DNA from: Platycnemis pennipes
Lineage: Eukaryota > Arthropoda > Insecta > Odonata > Platycnemididae
Direction: 5' to 3'
DNA: 64,000 nt
Assembly (NCBI GenBank): GCA_933228895.1
Contig: OW121853.1
Coordinates: forward strand, 78,352,645-78,416,644
In this document: positions 21,640-32,527 of the stretch, piece by piece
Numbering within the stretch: the stretch's first letter is position 1
How the letters are laid out: every line of letters begins with the position of its first letter
Notes under the pieces: model-generated
The model's input: only the letters and a program-made list of their open reading frames with translations
Database searches by the model: none
What the model was told of the DNA's origin: nothing
Program-made: the position numbers and the translations under genes

Positions 21640-22321
21640 GTGGCTATCATTATATTAACTCGCAAAGAGGTTAGCATCATAGATATACTGAAAAGGAGGT
21701 CGCTGATATAGCCGCCATTGCACTGAAGCCATGGCGGGATCCGAAACCTTAGTGTTTGGTTGGAAGGCAAGCGAAGGCATTGCCCACCGACTAACCTTGA
21801 CCCCGGCCGCGCGAGCGACTCCCCCGCCCGAGACCATTCACGTATTCTCCCGTCGATCGGTCCATACCCTTATGTAGAAGACGGTCTTCAACTCAACCCC
21901 TCCCCCCCCCCCCCCCCCCTCCCTTGCCTTCAACTCTTTCTTCCCCCAGGTCCCGTCCAACTGCGTGCAGCCCGAGAGATGCGCCGTGAACGCGGAATGA
22001 GCCCGGGCAAAGCACACCCCGTCACGATCCGACGCCAAACCCGGTTTCACGAGACCATCACCTCCCCTTTCTCCTCCCGCGGTCCGCACCTTACCGCCCT
22101 CAAGAATCCGCCCATCCCTTACGCGGGTGGCGTCGGCAAATAAAAAATAACGCAAGCTATGCTGTACACCAAACAGAAGAGAAAATGACTCAGATTTAAA
22201 AATACACGCAGATTTCAATTTGAATTGCAATTACTATTGGTGCTTAAAAACAGATATTCAACAAGTGTGGTCACCGACAAATTTTGGTAACTCCACTAAA
22301 ACTTTTGAGGCAATGATGTAA
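21640..22321. other. unannotated stretch with poly(C) tract
   Basis: An 18-base C run at 21902-21919 lies in a GC-rich patch (21730-22130) covered by frames on both strands (21760-22143 plus, 21838-22230 minus) that have no known motif. No gene is supported. Confidence 0.45.
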
Positions 22322-22507
22322 GAACAATATAATATTGTACTTATTGGACGGGATTATAATGTACGGATATACTTCCACAACAAAAATGAAAGTATTCCAT
22401 TCTTAAAAAGAAGAAATGAATTTAGCTACTGTAAAAACTGTAAAACCCATTTGACAGCAAGAGGTAAGGATATCACTGATTTTGTATATTGTTTCATAAC
22501 TGTTTAA
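22322..22507 (+). other. short open frame with CxxC motif, possible exon
   Basis: An open frame of about 60 codons without a required ATG encodes, near its end, FSYCKNCKTHLTARGKD. A CxxC followed by T.LT.R is reminiscent of the N-terminal zinc-binding half of Yippee-family proteins. A GTAAG donor-like sequence starts right after the codon for Arg in LTAR (22463). The remaining Yippee signature residues are not found downstream, and the upstream part has no match I recognise. It may be an exon, a pseudogene piece or chance. Confidence 0.2.
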
Positions 22508-22639
22508 ATTTGCTTGCATTTATATGAATGCAAAGTACATTAACGCGGCCAGATGTCAATTACTATGGTTGCAAGTGTGGCAACCGAAGATTTTGCTGAG
22601 AACACCTGCTATAAAATATCATAGACAGGGTCTACATTA

Positions 22640-22815
22640 GTGAGGTAGCTCAGGTCGTGGTAGCCAGGTAGTTAGTACGCCGGCATTTTTACCAAAAAGG
22701 TCGCTGGTTTGAATACCACCTGGGGTGGTGGATCCTATGTTTATCAGGATTACGGCTAGATTATACGGTGTAGTGTAACTAAGCAGCAGGACCACTTAAA
22801 AAACCTAAGAATAAT
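22640..22815 (+). mobile_element. tRNA-headed SINE
   Basis: 'ccaggtagttagtacgccgg' (A-box region) is followed about 35 bases later by GGTTTGAATACC (B-box-like) and a 90-base body ending near 'aaaacctaagaataatacat'. The spacing fits a tRNA-derived SINE. It is not the SINE-A family. Confidence 0.55.
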
Positions 22816-23003
22816 ACATCGAGATATTTACTGTCCACTGGTTCATCATAAAATACATATTTACATTTACACTTTTGGTAACGTGTAAAATACGTACACT
22901 ACATTAAGAATTAAAACTAATGTTGAAACACGTTTCACTACTCAACGCCTTAATTTATATGAAAAACAAAATTCTATTAGCGCTTCGTGTGGTGGTTTCC
23001 AAG

Positions 23004-23540
23004 AATGGGGTCGTTTACCATATTTTTTTATTGCCGAATCTGATAGAGTTTGTAAAATAAAAGGACCCGTATTTTTCCGTTTTCTGATCCGACAATTATT
23101 TCCCGAGTTATAAGCGGCGAAAAACTGATGTTTTTAACCCTTTCGGAAAAGTGGGTGTGGTGCAACCTCTGACGTATATCGACTTCGTCCAATCACAACT
23201 GAGCCCGCGAAGCTACTTCGCCATATCGCGAAGGGGGGGACACAACTGACTCGGCCAATGGGAGCGATTTCGACAGCATCTGTGCGAGCAGACCTTCCGA
23301 GAACCCCCCTCCACTCCCTTCCCCCTCCCCTGAAAGCAGTCAAGGACGGGAGGAAAATGACGTCAATGTTATCACAGCAGCATTTTCGGTGGGCGTCACA
23401 TTTGCATATTTTAATTTTTTATTTATGAGTGAATGGTTGTGGTTAGAAGATTAATTTTTTCACTAAAATTCGTTTATTGTTTCCATCTAACGATTTCGTG
23501 TACAAAATTGCGATTTCGGTTCCGAGTAAACGCCCCCATT
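23004..23540 (-). mobile_element. MITE-A, full-length copy (537 bp)
   Basis: The ends are AATGGGGTCGTTTA and TAAACGCCCCCATT, a 14-bp terminal inverted repeat with one mismatch. The interior is the reverse complement of the copy at 50337-50877 almost throughout, including a CpG-rich central part and 'aagtagcttcgcgggctcag'. It encodes no transposase. Short frames inside (23134-23343) reflect the GC-rich core. Superfamily is unassigned because the target duplication is not evident. Confidence 0.9.
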
Positions 23541-23544
23541 AGGA

Positions 23545-23790
23545 GTCCATCAACAGCGCCAGATTTCGAATCCTAGCTATTACAGAGGTTTATAATAGGT
23601 ACACTCATCCACAAATAGGTGCCGAGCGGTCAGTACTGCAAGTTTATTGCTTCATCCAAATAACTAACTTGTCATTAACGGATATTCTTAGTGTTCTGCC
23701 GATTAAGGTTTGCATGGTCATGAAACTTTGCATGTTACCACACGCAAGAATTTGCCTAACTTGCAAACTATGTTATTTTTAGTTCCGCAT
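23545..23790. other. unannotated stretch
   Basis: Short unique-looking AT-rich sequence between MITE-A and a LINE-B relic. Nothing is recognised. Confidence 0.45.
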
Positions 23791-23794
23791 ATTG

Positions 23795-24055
23795 CCTACC
23801 TATCGCCATTCTACCCATATCATCCTCCCTCTCCTCCATTTAACAAACGCAAGCCCCAATATAACTTCCTTCAATACATCATTACCCCTTATCACCTGCT
23901 CCATCCACCGTTTCCTAATTCTTCAATGAAAATTCTTTCTTTACTATTTCCATCACTTCCTCTTAGGTCTTCCTTTCCTTTACCATCCTCCTCTGCGCCC
24001 GCATCTCGAAATCCTTGAGTCTATTTTCACCCTCTTCTCTCCAACTCCTCGATGA
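23795..24055 (-). pseudogene. LINE-B C-terminal relic
   Basis: The minus strand around 23900-23960 can be read as RRWMEQVIRGNDVLKEVILG, similar to 'RRWIGHVLRGN.LLKEVIEGK' near the C-terminus of insect LINE reverse transcriptases and to the relic at 39.85 kb. Frames are broken and the rest is a CT-rich remnant. Confidence 0.45.
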
Positions 24056-24065
24056 TGACGATGAC

Positions 24066-24383
24066 GAATAGATTGTCGTACAAATAGATTTAAAATCTCA
24101 TTTTTCCCGCGTACCATAAGAGAGAACAATAAGCAGCGTAGCAAAGCGATAGGTAGGTGAAATATAGTCAGAGTAGTCTGTAGTGCATGATGTATGTAAT
24201 AACAACCAATAATCCCTTCCTTATTACGTAGATATTAACCATCTAGCTGCAAGTGTCTGTTATCTGGTATGTCTTCATTAAATATCCTAGTTGCATGTCA
24301 ATAGTGCATGTTTGGTGATCTTCACCCCCTGCCACACACCCTCGTGGTGGTTCGCAGGGTATTACGTAGATGTAGACGTAGAT
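24066..24383 (+). mobile_element. LINE-A 3' end, 5'-truncated
   Basis: It begins inside the RT C-terminus (RLSYK-like, then 'ttcccgcgtaccataagaga'). The 3' UTR follows very closely the copy at 8.7 kb, and the hairpin CCCTGCCACACACCCTCGTGG and the 'gtagatgtagacgtagat' tail are clean. It is one of the best-preserved tails. Confidence 0.85.
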
Positions 24384-24389
24384 TCCCAC

Positions 24390-24890
24390 AGAAAAAAGAT
24401 GACGAAACGACCTCGAATTTGCGGAGTCACCCGTCTGAATCGGCCGGGAAAAACTCGCGCCGCCACGAACTAACGCGACAAAGCGAGAGCGCTCGTGGAA
24501 GAGGGTAATTCCACCTGCGTGGGGCGGGAGATTGAAATGTGTGGCTTGCACGCCCTGATGAACCCCGCCGCAATGGACAGCTCGCGTCACCACAACTGTC
24601 TCCGTGGTGCCACGCCCCCTCACCCCACCTCGGCGCGTAGGGGGAAAATATTTTTGTTTCGCCCGGAGCAAATGTCGGTCGCAAAAAAAATACTCGAGGT
24701 CGCGATGAGCGGAGGTAACCCAGGGGAAGGGGCAGGGTGAACGCGTAAACAGACTCGAAACTTTCCTTATCCCCGCACAACTCTTGAGTTTAGATAATGT
24801 CCCAGGAGCAAGTTTTCCCCCAACGAGTTGCGCGAATTACCACATCGTCATCACAAGCCATCAATCCTAAGTAAGATTCTACGTTGCCGT
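24390..24890. other. CpG-rich islet without gene
   Basis: The part 24410-24740 is GC- and CpG-rich, with overlapping frames on both strands (24427-24780 minus, 24495-24740 plus) and no recognised domain. It might be regulatory, but no motif supports that. Confidence 0.4.
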
Positions 24891-24894
24891 TAAG

Positions 24895-24968
24895 CGTGTA
24901 GAAAATTGCCAGAGGAATAAGGTTTCTTGGATCGGGAATTGAACCACGGACGAGAAAAAAATTGCCTT
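24895..24968 (-). mobile_element. tRNA-headed SINE, left half of inverted pair
   Basis: On the minus strand: GTGGTTCAATTCCC (B box) followed by 'gatccaagaaaccttattcc'. The same order (B box, '.gttcaggaagcctttttcc', 'ctctggaaattttc') lies on the plus strand at 25020-25072, so this and the next feature are inverted copies of one SINE. Confidence 0.6.
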
Positions 24969-24984
24969 TGGGATTGGAATCCTG

Positions 24985-25100
24985 GGTACCGTGGCTGTAT
25001 GCGCATTGCTCCGACAAGACAAAGGTCCTTAGTTCGATTCCCAGTTCAGGAAGCCTTTTTCCCTCTGGAAATTTTCCCGTACCAATCCTACTATTAGCTC
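24985..25100 (+). mobile_element. tRNA-headed SINE, right half of inverted pair
   Basis: 'taccgtggctgtatgcgcatt' (A-box region) then AGTTCGATTCCC (B box), then 'agttcaggaagcctttttcc'. It is head-to-head with the copy at 24895-24968. Confidence 0.6.
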
Positions 25101-25189
25101 GATGAAGCTCTCCAATCGATTCTCCTATCGGCTATTTTCAGTATCACAAAGATAAAAAATACTCAGTAAAATTCAACATAACATTTGAT

Positions 25190-25234
25190 CAGGAACAACC
25201 TAGGTTTCACCCGTTAGGGCATCATCTGGTAAAA
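25190..25234 (-). ncRNA. hammerhead-like motif in opposite arm, core mutated
   Basis: On the minus strand the core reads CAGATGA (25228 to 25222), the same GCCC..GGGT stem, then GAAA (25208 to 25205). The U to A change at the second core position should inactivate a hammerhead. Otherwise it mirrors the plus-strand motif. Confidence 0.35.
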
Positions 25235-25276
25235 TATATTAATTTTTATTATTTAAATGTATTAATTAATATGGGC

Positions 25277-25322
25277 ATTTTACCTGATGATGCCCTAACG
25301 GGTGAAACTTCGGTTGTACCTG
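25277..25322 (+). ncRNA. hammerhead ribozyme-like motif
   Basis: CTGATGA at 25284-25290 is followed by a short stem (GCCC/GGGT around TAAC) and GAAA at 25304-25307, then CTTCGG and TTGTAC. This order (CUGAUGA, helix II, GAAA, short helix III, cleavage region, helix I) is that of a type I hammerhead. A T between CTGATGA and the stem and a helix I of only about 3 pairs are imperfect, so activity is uncertain. Confidence 0.4.
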
Positions 25323-25372
25323 ATTACATTTTATGTGGAATTTTACCCAGTATTTTTTATCCTTGTGGCATG

Positions 25373-27798
25373 GATCGCATTCAGAGTATTATTTAAGTAT
25401 TTTTACAGAGATTACTTACCATCCTTTTACAGAGATTAACTTTAACTTTAATCGGTTAATTTTTTTTGGTAACTTTCCCAACTATGACCTACGTAGATTC
25501 TCCACGAAACACAAGCTTGGAATTAAGGAAACTCTTCATCAGCACGCTAATCCAAAGGTATTTTACAAATATCATTTTGCATGTTTCACCCTAGGAACAT
25601 CAATATGGTGGCTTAAAATGCTGGGTATGAGAGGTCAATGAATTTTTATTCTCGCTTAACGACGGCAGAAGCTGAGATCTTTTCCAAAGCAATAACATGA
25701 CCTTAGAATGTATGCATGCACGTCTCAACGACTCACATAAAAATAAGATCATTATAGAAGAACTTGAATATGAATGACATACATTGTATCATTCACCAAA
25801 ACAACTCAACCCCCTGACCTAAAAGAGAATAAAATTTGATTACAAAAACCGAGGGTTTTGTCTGAAGAGGAGACTATTCATTTCGGTTTTGGACTGATTA
25901 TGGTATAAATAACATTGCTGGGATTTATAGAAAAATTTTAAAGAACAAGGAAACCATTGTGAGACTTCAATGATGTAGAATGTTGAATTTTCGCCTTGAA
26001 TTTTAAAAAGTTCATCTAAAATCATTAATATATCTTGAAACCTTAAATGATAATCCAAAAGTAGGACAGACTTTCATCATGCAGCCAATAGCATAACTTG
26101 CACTGAGATCTACGAATTTTTTCTGAAAACGTACATGCATTCCGGCAAAGAACCTCAAAGCTCTTCATGAGATGAAAGTTCCTTTAAACAGCAAAAATAA
26201 TAATTCCATATCAAACACCCACTATCATTATCTAAGAAATCTCATAGGACTCAGCGATTTCACGTTAAATTGCACTGTAGGGGAATTTGAATGTCTTCAT
26301 TAATCCACAGAAAATGGGTGCGGTCCTATTCAATCTACTTTGCAATTTCCCGCGGGCCCTTCCCGTGGTTTACCGACTCCACGACTCGCACTTTTAATCG
26401 AGATTCATCGCTCACCCCCACTTAAAATATTCGGAGGAATATGAGCGGAGTAAGGTTCACCACGACCACAGTTTCGCCAAGTCATTAATCAGGCCTTTAA
26501 AGCTCGGCCCACTCGCCTTTCACTCTCGACCTCCCATCATCTTCCCTTAACGTGCTCTTTCCCACGTTGGGCTTAAGAATGATGAGGGTCGATCATTTCT
26601 TCAAGCAGGGGAGCACACAAAGACAGAAAAAGTAAAAGATCCGCCACTTCCACAATGAAAGTAACCAGTTAGGTGCCATCGACAAGTAGCATAATCCACT
26701 ATTATCAAAAGAAATGATCCGTCCCTTTTTTAAGGTCTTAAAGGCTACGGAAAAATACCATCGATTACCCAGTCCATTAACTTTAGAATCTTCATCAACT
26801 TGAATCATTATTTTTCCTTCCTTCACATCAATAATAATGAGGGAAAACAGTTATAAAACTCATCAGCGATAGTTGTGGTTGTTATGCATGTAATTCTGAA
26901 CCATTTCCACTAACACTATCGGAATTCCTTCCTCTGCTAAATATTATATCAAGGAGACTTAAATTTTTCAGTCGAACTTCGACGCCTGGTTCTCTCCACC
27001 CTTCCTCCAAGCTCATAAAAGTCCCTATCTCTCCCCGAAACCTCACACATAGGCGAAAATGACCTCTGTTGTCGGTAACCTCCCTGAAAGAACCAACAAT
27101 AACAAGCATTGTCATTTAAAACGTATTTTCCGTTGCGTTCGGTACTTAAATTTACTACCGCAGCACACAACTGCTTCCAGAATAAATGGCAAACACAGGA
27201 AAATCTAAATTGCCGGCAATATTAATGAATCATCTTTCAAAAGTTCTCGAGTCATGCAAAGTATCGATATGGTTTGCAAACCAACTTGCACTGTATTTAA
27301 GTCAACACTACTCCTTTGCAATCACTCCACTTGGCAACGAGAAGAGCGAAAATGCAATCTCGATTGACACCGCACTCGTACTATTCTTGCCCATCCCTAA
27401 GAGCGGTGACAAGAACCGAAGTTTCTTCCCGTCCTCACCGTAGAAGTTTCTTGAGAAACTAAGTCTCGGCATGCTCCTCTCCCGCAAGACATGCTTCCCT
27501 TCTCTCACATTAGTCTGACGGCAATGTCATCTGAACTGACTCAAGAGTCTCTCCACCTCCATCTCTCTCTCCTTCTGATATGCGAATCGTCAGCCCGGAT
27601 CAGGGATGAAGTCAAGGCGCCCTCATGTAATTTCACACTTCCGTTCATTGGAAGGGACGGCATTGGGTTTTTGGGGCGAAGGGGAAAGAAGAATATGCCC
27701 ATTCCCATCTGAACCTGGCGCGTCCTAAACCCCGAGGCATCCAAATACCGGAATTGGAATCATTTCTGAAATATTTTGCCGTCTTCATGTTTGCCATA
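25373..27798. other. unannotated stretch
   Basis: No gene or repeat family is recognised over 2.4 kb. Frames such as 26593-26826 (minus), 26882-27115 (minus) and 27186-27443 (plus) are short and lack motifs. The composition is AT-rich with a moderate GC patch at 27370-27700. It may be intronic or intergenic. Confidence 0.5.
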
Positions 27799-27800
27799 AG

Positions 27801-27862
27801 TATATCTACATCTACATTTTACCCTGCAAGCCACCACAAAGGGGTGTGGCAGGAACCACACT
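27801..27862 (-). mobile_element. LINE-A 3' tail
   Basis: 'tatatctacatctacatttt' tail, then ACCCTGCAAGCCACCAC and GGGGTGTGGCAGG. The hairpin is recognisable although one side is shortened. Confidence 0.8.
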
Positions 27863-28079
27863 AATCATTACAGCCAAGTAAATAATAATCTTCTCAGCAT
27901 ATGTACTACAATACTGGTTTTAATGTCACCCCAAGGAAATTCCCTGGTGAAACAAATAGTCTTACATGCACCACATCATCTAATGAAAAACATCACGGGA
28001 ATGATACTAATGAAGGACATATTTTATACCACTATTTACAGTTACATGACAAACATGCAAGGAAATAAAACGCTTCATA

Positions 28080-28330
28080 TTGTTCAACATCATCAAGGGT
28101 CAACAATCCTAGGATTGGTTTGACGCAGCCCTCCACTCGATTCTTCTATCGGCCAACCTCTTCATACCAACGTAGTTCCTCTCTTTCACGTCCTTTACGA
28201 CCTGCTCCATGTAACTCATACGAGGCCTGTCTCTTCCAATCTTCCCGTTCACTTTTCCCTCGACGATTGTCTTAATCAGGCCATCATGTTCAACATGATA
28301 ATAAAATAACAGCTCCACAACGTAATTCAT
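28080..28330 (-). pseudogene. LINE-B reverse transcriptase C-terminus
   Basis: A 73-codon frame contains HDGLIKTIVEGKVNGKIGRD, then RPRMSYMEQVVKDVKERNY and MKRLADRRIEWRAASNQS. This is the typical end of insect LINE endonuclease-reverse transcriptases ('..LI..I.EGK..GKRGRGRPR..Y..Q....' then 'A.DR..WR'). Its 3' UTR start ('ccaatcctaggattg') is shared with the relic at 46.05 kb. It is the best LINE-B C-terminus here and is 5'-truncated. Confidence 0.7.
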
Positions 28331-28334
28331 TTTT

Positions 28335-28745
28335 TCTATCGACTTCGACGTCTTACTGTAATTGTCAAAATAGCAATAATTTTGCGCATTTAAGTTATTT
28401 TCTTATTCTGTTCAAAGTTTCCAAAATTCCACCAAGTATCACCGGCCTCCACCGACGTAATACGCTGTACATTTTCTCGTGCAGAATTAAAAAAATACTA
28501 AACCTAAATTACCTATCCTTACTTATTTTCTACTATTTAGTCGATAATTTCCCCCTATCACACCCAATTGCTAACCATTATTATTATTAATCATTGACCA
28601 AAGTATCTCAGTCCATCCACTCTATCCATCTATCAATTCTAAATTTTTGTGACCAATGTCTATGAACGTATAGAATGTATTTCTCGGCTATTGGAAGTTT
28701 GGTTCAAATACTCTAGATTGAAGAACTTTGGTTGAAAAACTTCTA
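28335..28745. other. unannotated AT-rich stretch
   Basis: AT-rich sequence with no recognised repeat or frame. Confidence 0.45.
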
Positions 28746-28749
28746 GATT

Positions 28750-29006
28750 ATAAGGCTGTACGTAGGATTGCCTGAAAAAATTCAAATCACACAAAGTCGA
28801 TTCTGACACTCCTGAAGTATTTCTACATCCACACCACAAAAGCAGGACAAACAGAAGTGACAAAAAGAGTTAAACTGTCGGACTGCGATGTTTTTTCCAC
28901 GCATATAACACGGCTAAAATGCAAACGAAACCTTGTTCTCAATAAAAATACTAATCACAATTCCGAATTATTTCAGTCTTGCAGGCTGACATGTAAATGT
29001 AGATGA
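28750..29006 (+). mobile_element. LINE-A-related 3' UTR, subfamily 2
   Basis: It aligns loosely with 36770-37074: shared phrases include 'agcaggacaaacagaa' / 'agcaggccagacagaa', 'tcggactgcgat' / 'ccggactgagcgat', and 'ttttccacgc' / 'tttcctacgc'. It ends with a short 'tgtaaatgtagatgaac' tail. The hairpin is lost in this copy. Confidence 0.5.
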
Positions 29007-29157
29007 ACCCTTTCCAAACTCGGTAAAAATTACCTTTAAAACATCTCTCCTACTACATAGTTCCCCTTTAATTTTACCTTCATGGCCCAAACTACCTTAG
29101 TAGGTTGGACAGGAAAAATATTTTTTTGAACCTTTCGAAAAAAACCTTCAAATTTCA

Positions 29158-29222
29158 GTTGGAGATTTAAACTGGAGATTTGTAATTTGATTAGGAGATT
29201 TAATTTAAGTTGGAGATTTACC
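29158..29222 (+). repeat. degenerate GGAGATTT tandem motif
   Basis: Four occurrences of (t/a)ggagattta spaced 13-20 bases apart within 65 bases. It is a short decayed tandem repeat. Confidence 0.6.
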
Positions 29223-29224
29223 CC

Positions 29225-29780
29225 CGACCTATCAGTCCAACCTCTGTCTTCTGACGGATTGGAAACACTGCTAAATCATTTAGAATACCGTTTAAAAACC
29301 TAGATGCTCTCCGCAGTACCCAACTCTATTCTCAAATCAAATCTTCTCCCATAAACTCGCACGGTTCACACCGGAATTTCGAGAGAAATACGCAGTTAGA
29401 TGGCCACTCAGGACTAACATGGGGACTCACCCTGTCAACTCCATTCGCACGATCTTCCGGAATCACACGCATCTCTCTGTCAGCTCGCCTTCCTTTTCCT
29501 TCCGGGATTTTTATGTTCTTCGGCAAATCTCGAGAGACATCGCTTCCTCCTGCGCGTCTTCGGAATTGTCTTTCGACGCTCTCACCATCACTCCATTTCG
29601 TTTCCTCTCCTGTCTCTCCAGATTTATCTCAATCTTCCTTTACCGAGAGGAAATGCTCCTCCCAATACGGCCGTGCGAGAAGCGGATTTGAATTTCACTC
29701 AGCGATATTAACTTCACATCGCAAAAGCGTCGATGACCGTAAGATGTAAATTAACAAAATCCGATGATATTGCAGAAAGG
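29225..29780. other. unannotated stretch
   Basis: Overlapping frames at 29419-29691 and 29513-29749 lack motifs. Nothing else is recognised. Confidence 0.45.
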
Positions 29781-30005
29781 GTGATATCGCTTACAGAAAT
29801 AAATCGCAAACCACGTGATAAAGCATATCGCGTGCTATCGAATATCGCATGATGTCGTATATGCATGCTATTTTCTACCTTACGATATTGCATACCGTAT
29901 GATATCGATAATATCAAATGGTAATTCAACGCGTTGGCTGCCATCCCTATTTTACATTATGATATGCGTTCATAACACATATCGCACACGATGTATCGCA
30001 GCATA
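29765..30005. repeat. ATATCG-rich degenerate repeat tract
   Basis: The hexamer ATATCG or close variants (tatcgc, atgatatcg, gatatcgc) occurs more than ten times in 240 bases with irregular spacing, often as 'catatcgc' or 'gatatcg'. It looks like an old degenerate array. The frames over it are by-products. Confidence 0.55.
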
Positions 30006-30009
30006 GCCT

Positions 30010-32525
30010 TACCTTCAACCTTTACTTCGCAGAACTCAATCCGCCATCACCCCGCAACAGGGAAAGGACGCCCATAAATAGCCAAAAGAATTGCCGGATG
30101 GTGATTGCACGAAAATTTTTTCGGAGATTCCCATCGGCGAGTTATTTTAATTGGCCGCCACATCTTCATCTGCCTTTCGCCGCAAAGCTGAGAAGAGGAA
30201 TTTCCACAGCGGGATACAAACGCAAATGGCAGGGCACGCGAGACCGTGCGGCCGATAAAAAGTTGACACGGAGTGAGTCAGCTCCCTTCGTAATCGTGAA
30301 AATCCGAATTTTTCTCCCCTAATTAACTTTTTACGCAGATTCCGGTGCGCAGCATTTGAGTTTTCTCTATGTTGAGAGCGAGAGATAAGCCGGGAGCCGT
30401 TTTATTTGAATACTAAGACGACAGCCAAAGTATTACGCGTAAAATTTGTAATAAAAATACGCAGATAAATACCTGAGCAAAGAAAAAACTCTTTCACTTT
30501 GTTATTAAACAAAAGTTAAAAGTTTTTCTCAATCTCAGGGGCAGTAATAGGTCCAAAGATGAGTATAATATGGTTGATATTATTCGAGAGGTAAATTCTT
30601 ATAGGGGCCTGCTGAATAATGATTTTTTTCTGTTATTGTAAAAATAAAAAGTGGAGATTTCAGATGAAACAGTGTTAATGACAAAGAGTAGAACCGGCGT
30701 ATCTATTCAAAACCTGCAACTCATTAAATCGACAACTTTCAAGTCTTCCAAGGTTTAATACTACGATTATCTGCCTATTGATCCTTCACGGTGATTTTCC
30801 AATGGCCCACGACAAAAATTTACCTGAATAAACGCACTTTGCCAACTCATCGGGCTTGCTAATCTTGAAATTGATTCATCTTTCGACCTCTGCAACAATT
30901 TTTTAAATGCAAAATACACGTATATTTCAATTTTAAATGGAAGAATTTGATCCTTGGATTTTTAAGAAATCACAGATTCGCAGTTAGGATAAGATTTTCA
31001 ACAGAATTTTAAAATAAATTATTAAATAAATCTCTGAAAACTTTTAATTGCCTTGGGGTCTGGACTCTCTCAAGGAATCACTCATGTCTTGTAGTAGCAA
31101 TGACCGGAGTCAGAAGTTGCAAATATCAAAGAATTTATGCCAAACCTCTCTCGCTATATTCCCAGATTTACTAAATTTCACGATTTTTTTACTACACACA
31201 TTATTTCGGTATAGATATTAACTCGACATCAGAGGTAAATGAAATCATGTCATGAAATTAATTGAAAAATGTCTTAGCTTACATCGTCTGACAGACCATA
31301 ATTGCGTTTATCTTAGAGGCAATATACCCTTGAAAGTGAAGTACTGTAATGAGAAGACCGTGCACCAAGAACGTGTACCAAATAAACACATCAAATTAAG
31401 AAAAAGAGCTCCCTAAAGCTAAAAGAAAAAGAGCAAGATCTCCCTAAACCACTGTTTCACTTCGAACGAGCTTCTCTAATGCCTCTAAAAATAGTCTTCG
31501 CCTCTTTTTATGACGCATAAAAGGCTTACAATTCATATTTTGCACGATGCACCCCGTTTTATTCATAATATCCTTATAGTCGCTTTTATGATCCACGAAT
31601 GATGGTGCCTCCGTTTATGAAAGATAGCATCAAATGCTTGCGATACACGGTCGCATGACTGGCTTCTTTACGAAGCGGGAACACACATCCGATAAATCTC
31701 AAATATCATACACTAAGTGCCGTGGGGTGGCTAAGAGGAACGCTAGCGTTAAAAAGCGTTCGCAGGCTTCCTTCAGCCAACTTCATCCACGGAACGCCTT
31801 TTACACTGGGATGCTGCGATCAGAGAGAGCAAAGGATACGATTTACCCTCGCATCTGTACGCAAAAATATCATGCCACTCACACCGTGCCCCAAAAGGAA
31901 ATGAAAGTGTTTATTAACGATATTCCGACGAGTGTGACACATTCATGACGGCTCTAGCAAGGAAGGTACTCGACGTTTATTACTACAACGACCTACAGGA
32001 TATTTAATGCGGATCAAAATTTCAATCTTCGACAAATTTGAGTCAAATCCTTTACAAGGAGACAATTTAAAAGGAAGTGGCATTCATTCGAACAAGAAAA
32101 CTAAGCTTTACAAATACGTAATATAAGAAAACTAGAAATACTTTGATACTGATGAGAAATATATGCGGGGTTTAGAAGAGTCTCCGCTTAGGGAAACTTC
32201 CTGTACCATTCGAAGATTAACCTTTAAGCAAGGGAAAAATATTTTTGTTTACTCCGTTTCATTAGGATTCAAAGTTCCGGGTAAAAAACTCCAAACCCGA
32301 CACTATAGCTAATTAAATAATGAGTGAAATCGAAATATTAAGCAACGACTATTTTGACAAAATACAGAGAATCATAAATAGAATTCACATTTATCGATTT
32401 TCCTTTAGAACTACACACCACCCCTCTTAAGTGTCGCCATCTACTCATAATTAAATGCATAGTGTTTCTATAAAAGGAAAATCGACAAAGATTACCTCAC
32501 ATGAGATCGGGTTGTCTCTAAAACT
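30010..32525. other. unannotated stretch
   Basis: 2.5 kb without recognised repeats. Frames at 30098-30322 and 31634-31948 are unlike any protein I know. A small direct repeat 'aagaaaaagagc' lies at 31397 and 31424. The sequence is AT-rich, probably intergenic or intronic. Confidence 0.5.
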
Positions 32526-32527
32526 CT

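Larger units (their letters stand above)
25142..25370. mobile_element. palindromic element with hammerhead-like cores
   Basis: Arms 25142-25235 and 25277-25370 are reverse complements with about 13 differences by eye, around a 41-base AT-rich centre. Each arm contains a hammerhead-like core (see the two ncRNA entries). Penelope-like retroelements are known to carry hammerhead ribozymes in their pLTRs, which may lie in inverted orientation, and a Penelope-like fragment exists at 49.3-50.1 kb. I infer a Penelope-derived inverted pLTR pair or a small ribozyme-bearing retroelement. Confidence 0.6.
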
